Positions 33,173 through 45,083 of a DNA stretch of 64,000 bases are shown one piece after another. Made by a program: the position numbers and the translations under genes. The notes under the pieces are model-generated. The model saw nothing but the letters and a program-made list of their open reading frames with translations, made no database searches and was not told where the DNA came from. The stretch comes from Distichodus sexfasciatus (taxonomy: Eukaryota; Chordata; Actinopteri; Characiformes; Distichodontidae), in assembly GCA_032718565.1 (NCBI GenBank), contig JAVGVS010000190.1:411017-475016 (forward strand). The letters run 5' to 3'. Within the stretch, counting starts at the first letter, position 1. Each line of letters starts with the position of its first letter.

Positions 33173-36100
33173 GTCTGTTAGTGGAAACAATGGAGGCTAT
33201 CCAAGCGGTCTGATTTTGAAAGACGGTGGGATTTCTCCGTTGTAACACAGCGATAAGTAAAACCAACACTGCCACTCCTGCTAGACTCAGACTAAGGCCT
33301 GGTCTGGAGGATTTGGTCTCTGGAATGGGACGCGTTTTTAAGGGCTGGAACACGCGTTCCCACTGGGTGAAGATGGCCTGTCGAGCCCCCGACCATTGGC
33401 CCGGACCGGTCAGCCGAAACTGGTACGGGGTGCAGGGACCCAAAAACACCGACCAGCCCAACCTGGGGTCCGTCACGAGAAGGCTCAAGAAATTGGGACG
33501 CACTCCGATTTCCTGTGCCATGGAGTCCATGTAAGGGATGTAATCCTCCCTAAGAGCTGCCGTCTTCTGTGAATATCTTTCTCAAATAAAAAGGACAGAA
33601 GTGTTGCTGATGAGAAGCATTGGAAACAAGTAGTAACTACAGTAAAATATAGGTTAATGGTGTAATGATACATCAAGTTTCATGAATAATCAAACAATGA
33701 AAAGGTAAATACTTTTTTACAAGAGATTTTATAAGAAAGAAAGAAATTTTTAATTTGATAGCCTGCTTTTCTGCCAAAAAAATCTTAGAAGGAAGAAAGG
33801 GAAAATTAAAATAAATGATTTATTGACAAATGACATATTAAAAAATAAAAAATAACCTTTTCTATGATGCCTTTCTTCCTTCTGAGTAATTCTAGCATTT
33901 TTTGGCAAAAATGAAAAGGTACTTTTACAGTAACATACTGTAAAATGCTTTAATATTAAAGAATAAATTACCGTTTTATTTTTGCCTTTTTCTCCTTCTG
34001 GATAATCTTCTGCATTTTTGGCCAAGGAGGCAGATGGTTCAGTCCTTGGGGGAAAAAGTGAAAGAACATGATAAGGATTTCTGACACAAACAATTTTATT
34101 TTTACTTTGACTTTACTACACGTGAGGCAACTGATTCTCATTAATTAACACAACCCCATTAGTTAATAAACTCATTAGTTAATAAATTAAGTCACTTTAA
34201 CAACAAGTACATGATGTACTTCCATTCAAACACATTTATGTTGTTTATTTTGTCATTGTTGTTGTTTATTGTTTAAATAAATCAATCTAATTTTGACTCC
34301 AGATGCAGAAATGAACACCTGCAAAGACTCGGGCAGCCCATCGCGCCTGCATCTCCACCAGCGGCATGATGGGTCCGGTGGGGTTGAGCAGCCCGAAGAA
34401 GGCCAGTGTGGGGCGCTCTAGAGCCAGAGGGAAGACTCTTCTGAAGAGGGTGGATTCTCCCTCAGTGGGATTGCGCAAGGAAGGAGGTAAAAACGGGAAA
34501 GTGGGTTTGTAGCCAGTACAGAAGACCACAGCGTCGACTCCGTCTTCCATCGTCCCGTCATCAAACACTACCGTGGAGCCTCGGAACTCCCGGATGTTGG
34601 GTTTCACCTGCAGCACCCCCTGGAGGATGCGAACCGGCAGGTCGTCATTGATAATGGGATGCTGGTCTAGTATCCTGTTACGGGCAAGATTGATGCACTG
34701 TAACTATTTGTTGTAAATTTACAGCTGTTTCCTGTAGTATTTACTGCATCTTCATTAAACACAAATCTACAAGTCATTCTTTGTGAATACAGTAGCAAAC
34801 CGTGCACCAGTATCCAGGACTTTTACACTGACATACCGTACCCTGCTAATACAGTAGAGTTTACAAATTCATGAGAAAAAATATATCAGCTTTTCCTTCC
34901 TTCCATTCTTTCTTTCTTCCTTTTTAACTTCCTGTTTCGTCTTTGCTTTCTTTCATCAAATTCTTTCCTTCAATTCTTTCTTTCTTTCTTTCTTTCCTTC
35001 TTTTCTTCCCTCCTTCCTTCTATCCATTCTTTTTTCCTTGCTTCCTTTCTTACTTCCATCCTTCCTTTTTCTTCTTTCCTTTCTTTCATCAAATTCCTTC
35101 CTTTTTCGTTCTTCCCATTATTTCTTCCTTCCTTCCTTCAATTCAATCTTTCCTTGCTTCTGTTTTTACTTCCATTATTCCTTTTTTTCTTCATTTATTT
35201 CATCAAATTCCTTCCTTCCCTTCTTTCCATTCTTTTTCCCTTCAATTCTTTCTTTCTTTCTTACTTCCACTCTTCCTTTTGTCCTTCCTGTTTCTTCCTT
35301 CCTTTCTTTCTTCAGATTCCTTCCTTCCTTCCATTCTTTCTTTCCTTTCTTCCTTCCATTCTTTATTTCTTTCCATCAATTCTTTCTTTTATTCCTTCCT
35401 TCCTTCAATTTGTTCAGTTTTTCCTTGCCTCCGTTCATATTGCCATCCTTCCTTTTTTCCTTCATTTCTTTCATCAAATTCCTTCCTTCCTCCCTTCCTT
35501 CCATTCTTTCCTTTCTTCCTTCCATTCTTTATTTCTTTCCATTAATTCTTTCTTTTATTCCTTCCTTTCTTCCATCCATCCTTCCTTCCTGTTTCTTTCT
35601 TTCTTCCTTCTATCTATTTTCTTTCTTTTTCTTCTTTCCTTCAATCCTTTCTTTCTTGCTTACTTTCTTTCCATTCTTTCTTCATTCCTTTCTTTCTTTC
35701 TTTCTTTCTTTCTTTCCTTACTTTCTTCCTTCCATTCCTTCCTTCTTTCCCTTCCTGTTTCTTTCTTTCATAAGAATGTTCTTTCTCAAGAACGGTTGGT
35801 GAAACAGGCCCAATGTGGATGGATATTACAGAAACAGGGCAGTGCTGCAGTCATGTACAGCATTAACAGTGTTGTGACAGTGGAAGATAGTAACCTGGAA
35901 ACAAATGGCAGGAAATGTCCGGCAACTCTGCTGCTATTAGTATAATGTAAATTATCAGTCAAATATAATAGTAGAGCATATTTACAGTACAAACCTTATC
36001 AGTGATTAATGATTTTAAAAACGAATGAAAAATATCAAATGAAGTGTTTAACCGTAACTCAGGAAAAATATTTATTTAATCATGATATTGATTTGATGTC

Positions 36101-39100
36101 ATATCGCCCAGCTGTAGGTCAGTGTAACAGATTTTAATAAAATATTTGTCCCTAACTGCAGGGCTTTTTCAGCTCATTAAAGCAATATTAATTTTTTTGT
36201 GTGATTTCGTTGCGTTACCCATGACTGGGCTGTAACCCGTAGAGCTGATGGTCGTATTTCTGGTTATAGGCTTTCTGCAGCAGCCAGTTAAGCCAAGCCT
36301 TGGGAATCAGGTAAATAAGCAAAGAATTCCAGCGTCTCAACAGCACAATGTCCAGAGGCAGACCACCGTTAGCCATGCGGCCCATGACCCACGCTCCATT
36401 ACGCATACTCAGGAAGGTCTGAAAGGTGAAGTGATGGCCGAAAAGTTAATTATCACTGAAGATTAGACAAAAGAACATCGCAGGTCTCATACACACTCAC
36501 ACAATCACACTCACATAACGAGGACAGTATTACTGAAAATGTATTATTAATTCCTTGCATTACAGCAAAAAGTAATACCTTACTGTACATCAATACATTA
36601 CAGTAATACATTCCTCTATTGCGCTACTTTTTAAACGTTACTCCCAAAACTGCTTATTAGTAGCAAAGCTAATTTTAAAATGTGTAACTATTAAATATGA
36701 ACTATTTCAAAGTTGCAATGTTACCTGGGAAAGCTACATTGTTACAAAAATGATCCTATATTTTTCAAGGTATTTTCAACAATCATGAACACAGACATAG
36801 TTGAAAATATGATTGTTTTAAAGAGAGAAAAATAACAGTATTTTCACTAGCAGGTTTCTGATAGAAATAACGTAAAAAAGGATAAAGTGGATCAATGGGA
36901 TGATCATTTTCCTATTAATGTCTATGGGACTGCTTACTTTCTCTGTTACTCGGCTGATTTCCACAGCGATGTCACCGCCAGAGTTGCCAATCCCAACAAT
37001 CACCACCTTTTTCCCACAGAACACTTCCGGATCGTTGTAATCCCAGCTGTGGGAGCATTCCCCCGAGAATGTGTCTATGCCTAGAGTGGAGAAAGGGAAA
37101 TGATCTGACATTTTTTAACATCCAGTACTCTTAAGTGATATAAGGTATTTTGTAATTACTGTATAGTGTACCAATTCCAAATACAGTATGGATACTTAAA
37201 AAACAGGCAGCTCTTGCGACTCTTCTGCCAATATTATACTGTAAATTGTCCGTATATTTTTAAAGTTTGCTTTAAATAACAACATCTGTGTGTAATTGAT
37301 GTTTTATAAGATATGCACTTTTTCTATTAATTGTTCCAATAATTGTGATATTGGTTTAATGTCATATTGCCGTCAGGCTGTTTCAGAATCATTGATTTTG
37401 TGAAAAGTGTTTCGTGGCAACAATAAAGCACAGCGTTGTCTCTACTCTCCACTGTCGGTTGGTGATCGTACCAGGAAATGATGAGAGCGGTTTAGACGGG
37501 TGTGTGTAATGTCCAGAACACACAAACACTCCATCAAACACGTGTGTTTCCCTGCGTCCAGTCCTGCTCTTGGTCACTAACTCCCACTGACCAGAGTGTG
37601 AGAAGTCGTGCCTCTCTCTGACACTGCACACGGTGGTCTGAAACACACACACACACACTTCTCTTTACATATGCATCTAAAAACAGTGGGTCAAGATAAT
37701 ATTGAGAAATGACGCCCAACTTCCTTCCTGTTTCTTGCCTTCCTTCCATTCTTCCACCATCCACCCTTCCTTTCTTATTCTTTCCTCCATCCATCCACCC
37801 TTTCTTTCTTTTTTCTTCCTTCCTTTCTTTTCGTCCTGTATTCCCTGCTTCCTTCCTTCCTTCCTTCCTTCCATTCTTCCTCTTTTCTTTCTTCTACGAA
37901 CCATCCTTCCTCTCTTATTCTATCCTTCCTCTCTTGCTTTCTTCCTTTCTTTCTTTCTTTTTTTCTTTCATAAGAATGTTATTTCGTGAGGACGGTTGGT
38001 GAAACAGGTCCAGTGTAATTGGATGTTACAGGAACAGCACTGTGCTTTACTCATGTGCAGCATAAACAGTGTTGTGATGGTGGGAGGTAGTAACCTGGAA
38101 GTGAATGTGCTTAATGAGGTGAAAGTGTTCAGCATACAGCTGGAGATACTGCAGCACTAGAGAGTGGTGCATGAAGTTTGGGAAGTGAGCCGGCATGGGG
38201 AAGTCGCTGTAGCACATCATCTCTTTAGAAGTGTTGGCAAACAGCGAGCGATAAAGACTGGAACGTTCTGCCTCTGCTGTCTCCTGCACAAAACACAATC
38301 CCAAAAAGGAACCATGTGAGTTCTGCAAAATACACTGTATATATATATTTTTTAAATCAATAAACCTATTGATAACTATTTTCCAGATGCACAACATATA
38401 AAAACAGATGATTACCACAGGTGGTAAGAGAAAGAGAGAGACACAGAAAAGCTATGGTAACTTGGTGAAACATTTTTATTACTGGAAGATGCTGAAAAGT
38501 TCATATGTTTTGCTTTTAGTCGTCATTCTTCAAAACTGTGGAACATGCTTCCTGTGGCAATTAGAGAAGCTGAATCATTTCACTGTTTTAAAAAGCTATT
38601 AACATTTTTTCAAATTAAAGAATGAGTTGAGTTTTAAGGCCAGGCCCATGAGAAGGATTATTGGGATAAATACACAGGGATGAAATAAATTTAAAATAAT
38701 CAATTTTATATTCTACTGTAAAAAATTTACAAATGCATTATTTTTAATTTCAGGGTAAACTGATTTTTAAAAGCTTTTAAAGCATAAAAAGTGGTTTACC
38801 CTGGAATTCAAAATCTATTAATTTACATTTATTTCATCCCTCTGTATTTATCATTATTCCTTCTTGTGATCCTGGCTTTAAAACTCAACTCATTCTCGTC
38901 ATCATCAAAACTTAAACCCCTGAGCCACCACAATGAATTTTTAAAAGTTTTTAAAACAGAGAAATGATTCAGTTTACCTGCCGGTCGTGTGTTCCACAGT
39001 TCAGAAGAATGGCTAAAAACTGACTCCATAAATGACTTGCGAATTCGATTTACCCTGGAATTGAACATCTAACTCAACACATCCTCCTCATCAGCACCAA

Positions 39101-39281
39101 CTTAAACCACCAAGCCACCACAGTGGAAACACTGATTATATACACCCACCTTAAACCTCCAGAGTCCTCCAATGTCATCACTGCTCTCAAAGCAGACAGG
39201 CTCCAGACCCTCGTCCAAACTACATTTAATGCAGGCGAGACCCGAGCTGCCCGCTCCAATAACAGCCACACGCCGAGCCAT
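33168..39281 (-). CDS. Flavin-containing monooxygenase, FMO5-like (tandem copy B)
   Basis: Second FMO of the tandem pair, 5.8 kb upstream of copy A in the same direction. Coding exons: 39150-39281, 38095-38283, 37472-37637, 36938-37080, 36219-36418, 34319-34674, 33972-34044, 33168-33576. They sum to 1668 nt (555 aa). Exons 1-4, 6 and 7 have exactly the lengths of copy A (132, 189, 166, 143, 356, 73); exon 5 is 3 nt longer and exon 8 is 27 nt shorter. Motifs: FAD loop GAGSSG near the start, FSGECSHSWDY at 167-177, GIGNSG at 192-197, FCTGY at 328-332 and a C-terminal hydrophobic anchor (about 514-532). The exon 8 acceptor (GAGAAAG, first base 33576) has a poor pyrimidine tract, so that boundary is least certain. 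The stop codon is the first unit of a TAA repeat. Copies A and B resemble each other closely in exon 1, so they probably arose by tandem duplication. Confidence 0.92.
33860..33914 (-). pseudogene. Decayed copy of FMO exon 7, in copy B intron 7
   Basis: On the minus strand GCCAAAAAATGCTAGAA, then CTCAGAAGGAAGAAAGGCAT and GAAAAGGTTATT follow the order of the true 73-bp exon at 33972-34044 (GCCAAAAATGCAGAAG, CCAGAAGGAGAAAAAGGC, then GGTAATTTATT). The donor GT is kept, but small insertions and deletions change the frame. Confidence 0.6.
34898..35770 (+). repeat. Long pyrimidine tract (TTCC/TTTC/CTTT) in FMO copy B intron 5
   Basis: About 870 bp are almost pure pyrimidine on the plus strand, with irregular TTCC, TTTC and CATTCTTT units. 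The tract yields long open frames of Phe, Leu, Ser and Pro in all three plus frames, which are artefacts. Confidence 0.95.
35760..35906 (+). repeat. Duplicate of the FMO copy B intron 2 segment
   Basis: ATAAGAATGTT, ACGGTTGGTGAAACAGG.CCA, AACAGTGTTGTGA and GTAACCTGGAA occur in the same order and spacing here and at 37968-38098, next to the exon 2 donor. In both places a pyrimidine tract precedes the block on the plus strand. Confidence 0.8.
37722..37968 (+). repeat. Pyrimidine tract in FMO copy B intron 2
   Basis: Same composition as the 34.9 kb tract, about 250 bp. It is followed by TTCATAAGAATGTT, which also follows the 34.9 kb tract. Confidence 0.9.
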
Positions 39282-39579
39282 ACTGAGGAAAACAGACACA
39301 GCTGAGAACATTACATATCATAAAAATGCCATGAATCAATTACTGCATCTTAAAAATAGAATATTGTGAAAAAGGTTATTCATTTTCATTCTTTAATTCA
39401 AAAAAGGTAAATCCTACAGTATTTTGTACATAGATAAAGTGAAATATTTATTAGTGTTTTTAATTTGTGGAAGTGTTTTGAAGTGTTAATAATGTTTAAA
39501 GCTTACAGCAATTGCAATTTACTAAACTCAAAATAATATTATTCTAATAATTTGAGATACTGGAGTTCTGGTCAAGATT

Positions 39580-39885
39580 TCTTTCTTTTCATTGTTCCTT
39601 CCTTTCTTCCAGTCTTCCTTTCTTTCTTCCACAAACCACCCTTCCTGTCTTATTCTAGCCTTCCTTTATTTCCTTCTTCCTTCATTTCTTTCTTTCATCC
39701 TTCCATCAATCCACGCTTTTTTACTTTTTCCATCCTTCATTTTATTTTCATTCTTTCTTTCATCCTTCTTTCCTTCCATTCTTCTGTTATTTCTTCCACC
39801 AACCACCCTTCCTTTCTTTTTCTGTCCTTCCTTACTTTCTTTCCTTTTTCCTTTCTTCCTTTCTTGCATCCATCCATCCACCCTA
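39580..39885 (+). repeat. Pyrimidine tract upstream of FMO copy B
   Basis: About 300 bp of TTCC/TTTC-rich sequence with interruptions such as CACAAACCACCC and CTTATTCTAGCC that have counterparts in the 37.7 kb tract. It lies within 300 bp of the FMO copy B start codon. Confidence 0.9.
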
Positions 39886-39892
39886 AACCGAG

Positions 39893-40676
39893 ACAAAGAC
39901 TAGACCAAGACCAGAGTATGTCAAGACCAAGACAAGACCAATGCATGTTTTATACCACATGACAAGTGGAACATGCAAAGCCTAAGCTACATTAAACATG
40001 TTTATTCAATATTTCTCTCTTACATATCTATAATGAAGAAATTGCTTCACTGGAAGCAGTTATCCAAACTGATCACATCATTTTCCCCCACTATTGATTA
40101 CTCTCCAGCATTATAAAATGGGAAAAAAAATTCTTATCAATTGAAAATAAAGAGATATTAAAGATTTGGCTAATTTTGAGCCGATTTGGACTCATTTGGC
40201 CTATAAAATGAGCTGCTTTTCTGGAAGAGAACTACGTTTTTGTGCATGACGGCGTTCCATATTAGAGTCGTGAGCGCTAACGTGTGTTTACATCGCGAAT
40301 AATGTAATTATGCCTTTTTACGCAGTTACTTGAGTTTTGTGCACGAAATTACTCTGAAATAATTTCACATACAGAGGAATGAATATAATGTCTGGTAAGG
40401 TGAAAGTCTTGTGATTCTGACGGTATGTGTGTGGTTTCTGTAAGTTAAAGGGATTTTGAGTTATTAAAACACTAATTAATAAACAACGCAAAATGCCCAA
40501 AGATTTTTAATAGTAATATTCTCAGAGTTGTGGTCTCGACTGGTCTCCAAATAAAATCCCGAGTCCTCTTTGTCCGAGTCCATGACAAGATCGAGTACCA
40601 ATACGACCGAGTCCGAGACAAGACCGAGACTTTTAAAAACTGGTCCGAGACCGGTCTCGAGTGTCAACATAACACT
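39893..40676 (-). mobile_element. GAGACCGGTCTCG-type element with an internal insertion
   Basis: The right end GACCGGTCTCGAGTG and left end CGAGACAAAGACTAGACCAAGACC resemble, inverted, the copy at 50.87-51.34 kb. Shared interior: AAGACCGAGAC, TCCTCTTTGTCCGAGTCC and GAAGCAGTTATCC/CTTCCAGTGAAGC. About 400 bp in the middle (40.1-40.5 kb) is absent from the other copy and resembles pieces of the 25.6 kb hAT-type element. Confidence 0.6.
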
Positions 40677-40835
40677 AGTCATAAAACACTTGAAATATTT
40701 TACTTTATGAGCAAAGAATATACCATGTAGGAGAGCTTACCTTTTAGAATTTAGTAATGAAGTTAAGTGGCTTTTATCACAATATTTGTTCTCAGCAGTC
40801 TTACGTATATTTAATTGCATCGGCTGAGCTTTCTT

Positions 40836-40889
40836 AAATTGGACAGTTGCATGTTATTATATTATTTAAATGAATAAATGCAACTAAAT
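40836..40889 (+). repeat. 54-bp direct repeat, copy 1
   Basis: Begins AAATTGGACAGTTGCATG and ends AATGCAACTAAAT. It matches 42771-42824 with one difference that I can see (TTTAAAT versus TTTGAAT). Confidence 0.85.
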
Positions 40890-42770
40890 AAATATTCTCA
40901 CAATATTCAAAATTTTCCACACTAGTTAATTAGCATGTATTATCCTAAAACTATTATTTTTCACATCATATGTTCTATGTAAAAACATCTGAACTATTTA
41001 TCATGTATGCACAAAATGGACTGCATGAATGTAACCACAGGATAGCTTAGTTTCCTTTACTGTAATTAAGGAAAAATCCTGAGCAACACATCAGCAAAAA
41101 CAAAAAAAATCAAGTCCTTTGCAGTGGGTTCATCTAAAGAATTTTTGGGTGAAACGTTTTATTGTCTACAATCGTTCTGCACCAGTTGGTTTTGGACCTT
41201 TTCTAACCACATCATTCCAAATCAAATCTAATCAAGTGTACTGAGATGATGTCATTTTACAAAACATGAAACCTCTCATCAAAAACATGAACTACGTATG
41301 AAAAAGAACCATCTGAAGTTTGCATGCATTTAAATCACCTGCATTAATTCTTACACCAAAGAAAAATGCAACAAAATGCATGTGTCACTACATGGGAATC
41401 TGCTACTTTAGTTACAAAAATCACATGCTTCATCAAGCTGTTTTTGCAAAAAATTAATACAGGTAATGAGATTAAAGTTCTTACCTTTTAGCAGAGTTGA
41501 TGAAGCAGCTTTTGTAACTTCCCTGATAAATGCCTTAGTAAGCCATTGTGTTTTTAAGACAAACTGCAAGGACTTTGCTCCTGGTAGTGTGATGCAAAGA
41601 GAAAGTAGGTCAAACCCCACCAGGACACAAGCAGCGTTGCTCAATATGAACACTGACAAAAATGTAACAGTTTCAAAAAGTATATATTTAAATATTACAT
41701 ATGCATCTCAAATCACACATTAAGAAAACAATGTGCACGTGTCTTACATTCAACACTTTCCCAGTGCAAGTTTTTCTAGTTTTTCTGCAGCTTTGAGTTT
41801 ACCCAGACAGAAAGAGCTCCTCCTTCTCATCCTAACAATCTTGAGCCTTTTCCAGCTCTTTAACTTGGGCCAGATTTGTAAAACTGATACCAAAATTGCT
41901 GCTGAGAGAATAACACAAGAAAGGAATGCGAAAGGGCAGGGAAGACCTAAGCATAGTTAAGATTAACTCTTTTGTTAATTTTGGGCAAGTTGTCACAAGT
42001 CTAAAGAATCCAGCCATCTGTCTGACCTGTAGAAACCAGGCCAATGTTTTAGGGGTTTTATGACCAAAAACAGAGACTCAGGAAGAGCTTCTGTCCGCAG
42101 GTTATAAGACCAAGACATTCCAGCACAAGTTTGACCTCTTTTTAATAACCCTTGACCGTTATGTATATAATAAAAATGAACTATCAATTAAAAAAAAAAA
42201 GTAATTAAAATGAGAAAATAAGAAAAGACAAATTCTATATATATATTAGGAACAATCAAGTTTCAGTTTTACTACATTGCAAGCTTGTATAAGTGTGTAG
42301 ATGACATATACATAGTACACAACTGTGAATCAAAATCTAGAACTATCATTTAAACGCATTATTCACCTAAATATAATTTATTTACAAATAATTACAGCTA
42401 AACACTGTTTTCGCTGTTACCAGAGGGAGATTTTTAAAATGTAATTTTATTTTGTATTTTTGTATTGAGACAAAGTAGATTACAATAAAACGCATTTTTT
42501 CCTTTTTGAACTGGAGTACTCAGGCTTGTGTTTCCGATGTTTGACCAGTAGAGGCCGCTATGACCTTTATGATATATAACTCTAAATCATGCATTAGACC
42601 TGTGGTCATCTTTCGCTTTATAACTGTGCTCCCTTTGGATTTACTGGGGATGAATATCCAATTCTATTACTCACTTAAAGTCTAAATTCTGAGTTTAACT
42701 GAGCATAAGTAAAAAAAGAGGTGTAACTGTGTAATCATGTCATTGCAGCTGATATTTAAGATGATTTCCT

Positions 42771-42824
42771 AAATTGGACAGTTGCATGTTATTATATTAT
42801 TTGAATGAATAAATGCAACTAAAT
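42771..42824 (+). repeat. 54-bp direct repeat, copy 2
   Basis: Partner of 40836-40889, 1.9 kb away in the same orientation. Confidence 0.85.
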
Positions 42825-43549
42825 ATTGGTGAGACCCAGAATGATGCCACATTAGAAGTCTGAGTGTGAAAGAGATAAATCAAGAGGATCATAACATTTA
42901 CTAGAAGGTGAAAATGTATGTTTGTCATTTCTCTGCATTCATCTTGTTAAAAAAAAGACACCAAACCTGATATGACATTCTGTTTTTATGTTTAACAAAA
43001 TACAATCATGGATTTGGACAACACACAAACAGATACAACATATTCACGTCTACCACATCACATCAACTCACACACCCACCACGTAGAACGTTTTGGATAT
43101 AGGTTTTACACTTCACAACAGCCATATTTTAGGTTATAACTTTTATATTTACTGTGAACAGCTGGTGAAAGTCACGGAACATGGCAGCACACCGTAAAAC
43201 ACTCAAACCTGACATTGTAAAGCACTGAAAATAACATGAAGCAGATTTGAGATCAGGCAACTTGGAGCAGCAAACTGCTCACAAATGCAGCAACTTAACA
43301 ACCAGACTGATCCAGGATCAGAACAGAACAGCAGACAGGATTGTAAACACAAAGCCCTGAACCTCAAATCGTCACCATAAAGCCTTGCTTTCCCAGAATA
43401 TATTACATATTTATCAGAGACTCTGAAATGACTCCATACTGACTCAACTTGTCCGGCTTTTTGGTCTTACTTAGAATGCTACGTATAAAATAAGGAGTAT
43501 TTATGGTGCAAAAAGTCATTTTTAGACGCAAACAAGTTGCTGATAAATA

Positions 43550-44100
43550 CACTGTATTATAAAAAGTATTGGGACACGTGCCTTTCCACACACACAAACG
43601 TTAATCCCATTCTTAATCCATAGTCTTTAATATGGAGTTGATCCACCCTTTTCTGCTATAACAGCTTCACTCTTCTGGGAAGGCTGTCCACAAGGTTAAG
43701 GAGTGTGTTCATGGGAATTTCTGACCATTCTTCCAGAAGAGCATTTGTCAAGGTCAGCCACTGATGTTGGACGAGAAGGGCCAGCTCACCGTCTCTGCCC
43801 TAATTCATCCTAAGGGTGTTCTATCAGGTTGAGGTCAGGGCTCGGTCAAGTTCCTCCTCCACACTAAACTCCCTCATCATCCATGTCTTTATGGAGCTTG
43901 CTTTGTGTCATGTTGGAACAGGAAGGATTCGTCCACAGACTCTTCCCGCAAAGTTGGAAGCATGAAGTTGTCCAAAATCTCTTGGTGTGTTGATGCATTA
44001 ACAGTTCCTTTGACTGGAAATAAGGGGCCAAGCCCAACCCCTGAAAAACAACCCATTCACTGATTTGGAGGGGTGTCCCAATACTTTTGGTAATATAGTG
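43550..44100 (-). mobile_element. Tc1-like relic 2, longer copy of the same family
   Basis: It starts CACTGTATTATAAAAAGTAT and ends ATACTTTTGGTAATATAGTG, with imperfect terminal inverted repeats. Minus-strand translation shows broken Tc1 transposase pieces such as NLVDSLPRRV and TNPSCSN. It is 551 bp and non-functional. Confidence 0.78.
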
Positions 44101-45083
44101 CAAGTGTGGCAGTGAAAACACAAATTATTGCGATTCCAAGATGAACATCTTTGTTTTGCCCGTCATCTTTGCACGACGGAGGATGCATCAACATTGGCAA
44201 TAAAACCTGTCAAATATCACTCACGAGTGGAGACATGCAACTTGGATAACATCGACATCAACAAATAATCTTAGAGTGAATCAGGAATACATAACGCTAA
44301 GGAGCTATAACAGTAGTGTTTTTATACAGTTACACCCACATACAGCAGGACGAGAGAGAGAGAGGGAGAGAGAGAAAGAGAGAGGGGGGGTTGGGGGAGG
44401 CGGCGAATGAGAGATGATGAGAGGACGAGGAACTGAAAATAAAGATGGAGAAATTAACAGATTTTAATTAAATGGATCTCGGCCTTTATGGCTTTGGGGG
44501 AGAAAAAGATAAAGTGCACTTATTAAATTATTAATACGTGCGAGGGTGGATGGCTTTTGCCTCAGGGGTACAATAGTGCCTCTTTCCCTCTCTCTCATTT
44601 ACACATACACATATCAGAGGCATGCTAAGGCTTTCCATAATGGTGCAAAACTTAGAAATAGCACTTGCTTTGAATATAGAATCTGCTGCCTGAAGTGCAA
44701 AACGTTTCAACTCCAACAGCGCAAAAAAAGTCCAGGCATCCTTTAGTGATCATGTGTCATTCTCCAAGTTAAGGGTCGTCTTCTGATTCCTGATCATTTG
44801 CCAAACGTCTCGCTATTGCTATTGGTAGAGAGTCCCTTCTTTAAAATAAAATATAATAAAAATCACAGTAATTTGTCCTTACTTATGTAGAAATCTCATT
44901 TTGAGAGTTAACTATTGGAATGAGTTATCTTGTATGTGATAAAACCTCAAAAACCTTCCGTAATCCACACCCAAAGGCAAATTAAAGCTGGTGTATAAAG
45001 TCCCCCTCTCCTCTTATTGCAGTGTCAAAAAATCAAGTGGATTTGAATGAAAAGAACAGTCTGTAGAAATCTGCTTTAGGAAT
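44101..45083. other. Spacer with a GA-rich run, no gene seen
   Basis: A purine run (GAGA-rich, about 44348-44400) is the only marked feature. Remaining frames are short and unrecognised. Confidence 0.5.

Larger units (their letters stand above)
40740..43540. other. Spacer upstream of FMO copy B, no gene seen
   Basis: It contains the 54-bp direct repeat pair and frames up to about 85 codons (for example minus 41408-41659) without a recognisable domain or splice-consistent partner. A noncoding 5' exon of FMO copy B may lie between 39.3 and 43 kb but I could not place it. Confidence 0.45.

Noticed and set aside
34943..35945. Open frames of 200-263 codons rich in Phe, Leu, Ser and Pro
   Set aside because: They are open in all three plus frames because the DNA is a pyrimidine microsatellite without A; they lie inside an FMO intron and show no domain.
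39282..39311. Upstream in-frame ATG extending FMO copy B by ten residues
   Set aside because: A CAG acceptor lies one base before the internal ATG, as in copy A, so the upstream codons are intron; the FAD motif position also fits the shorter start.
41408..41659. 83-codon minus-strand frame upstream of FMO copy B
   Set aside because: No known domain and no splice-consistent neighbour; it could be part of a noncoding transcript but nothing supports this.
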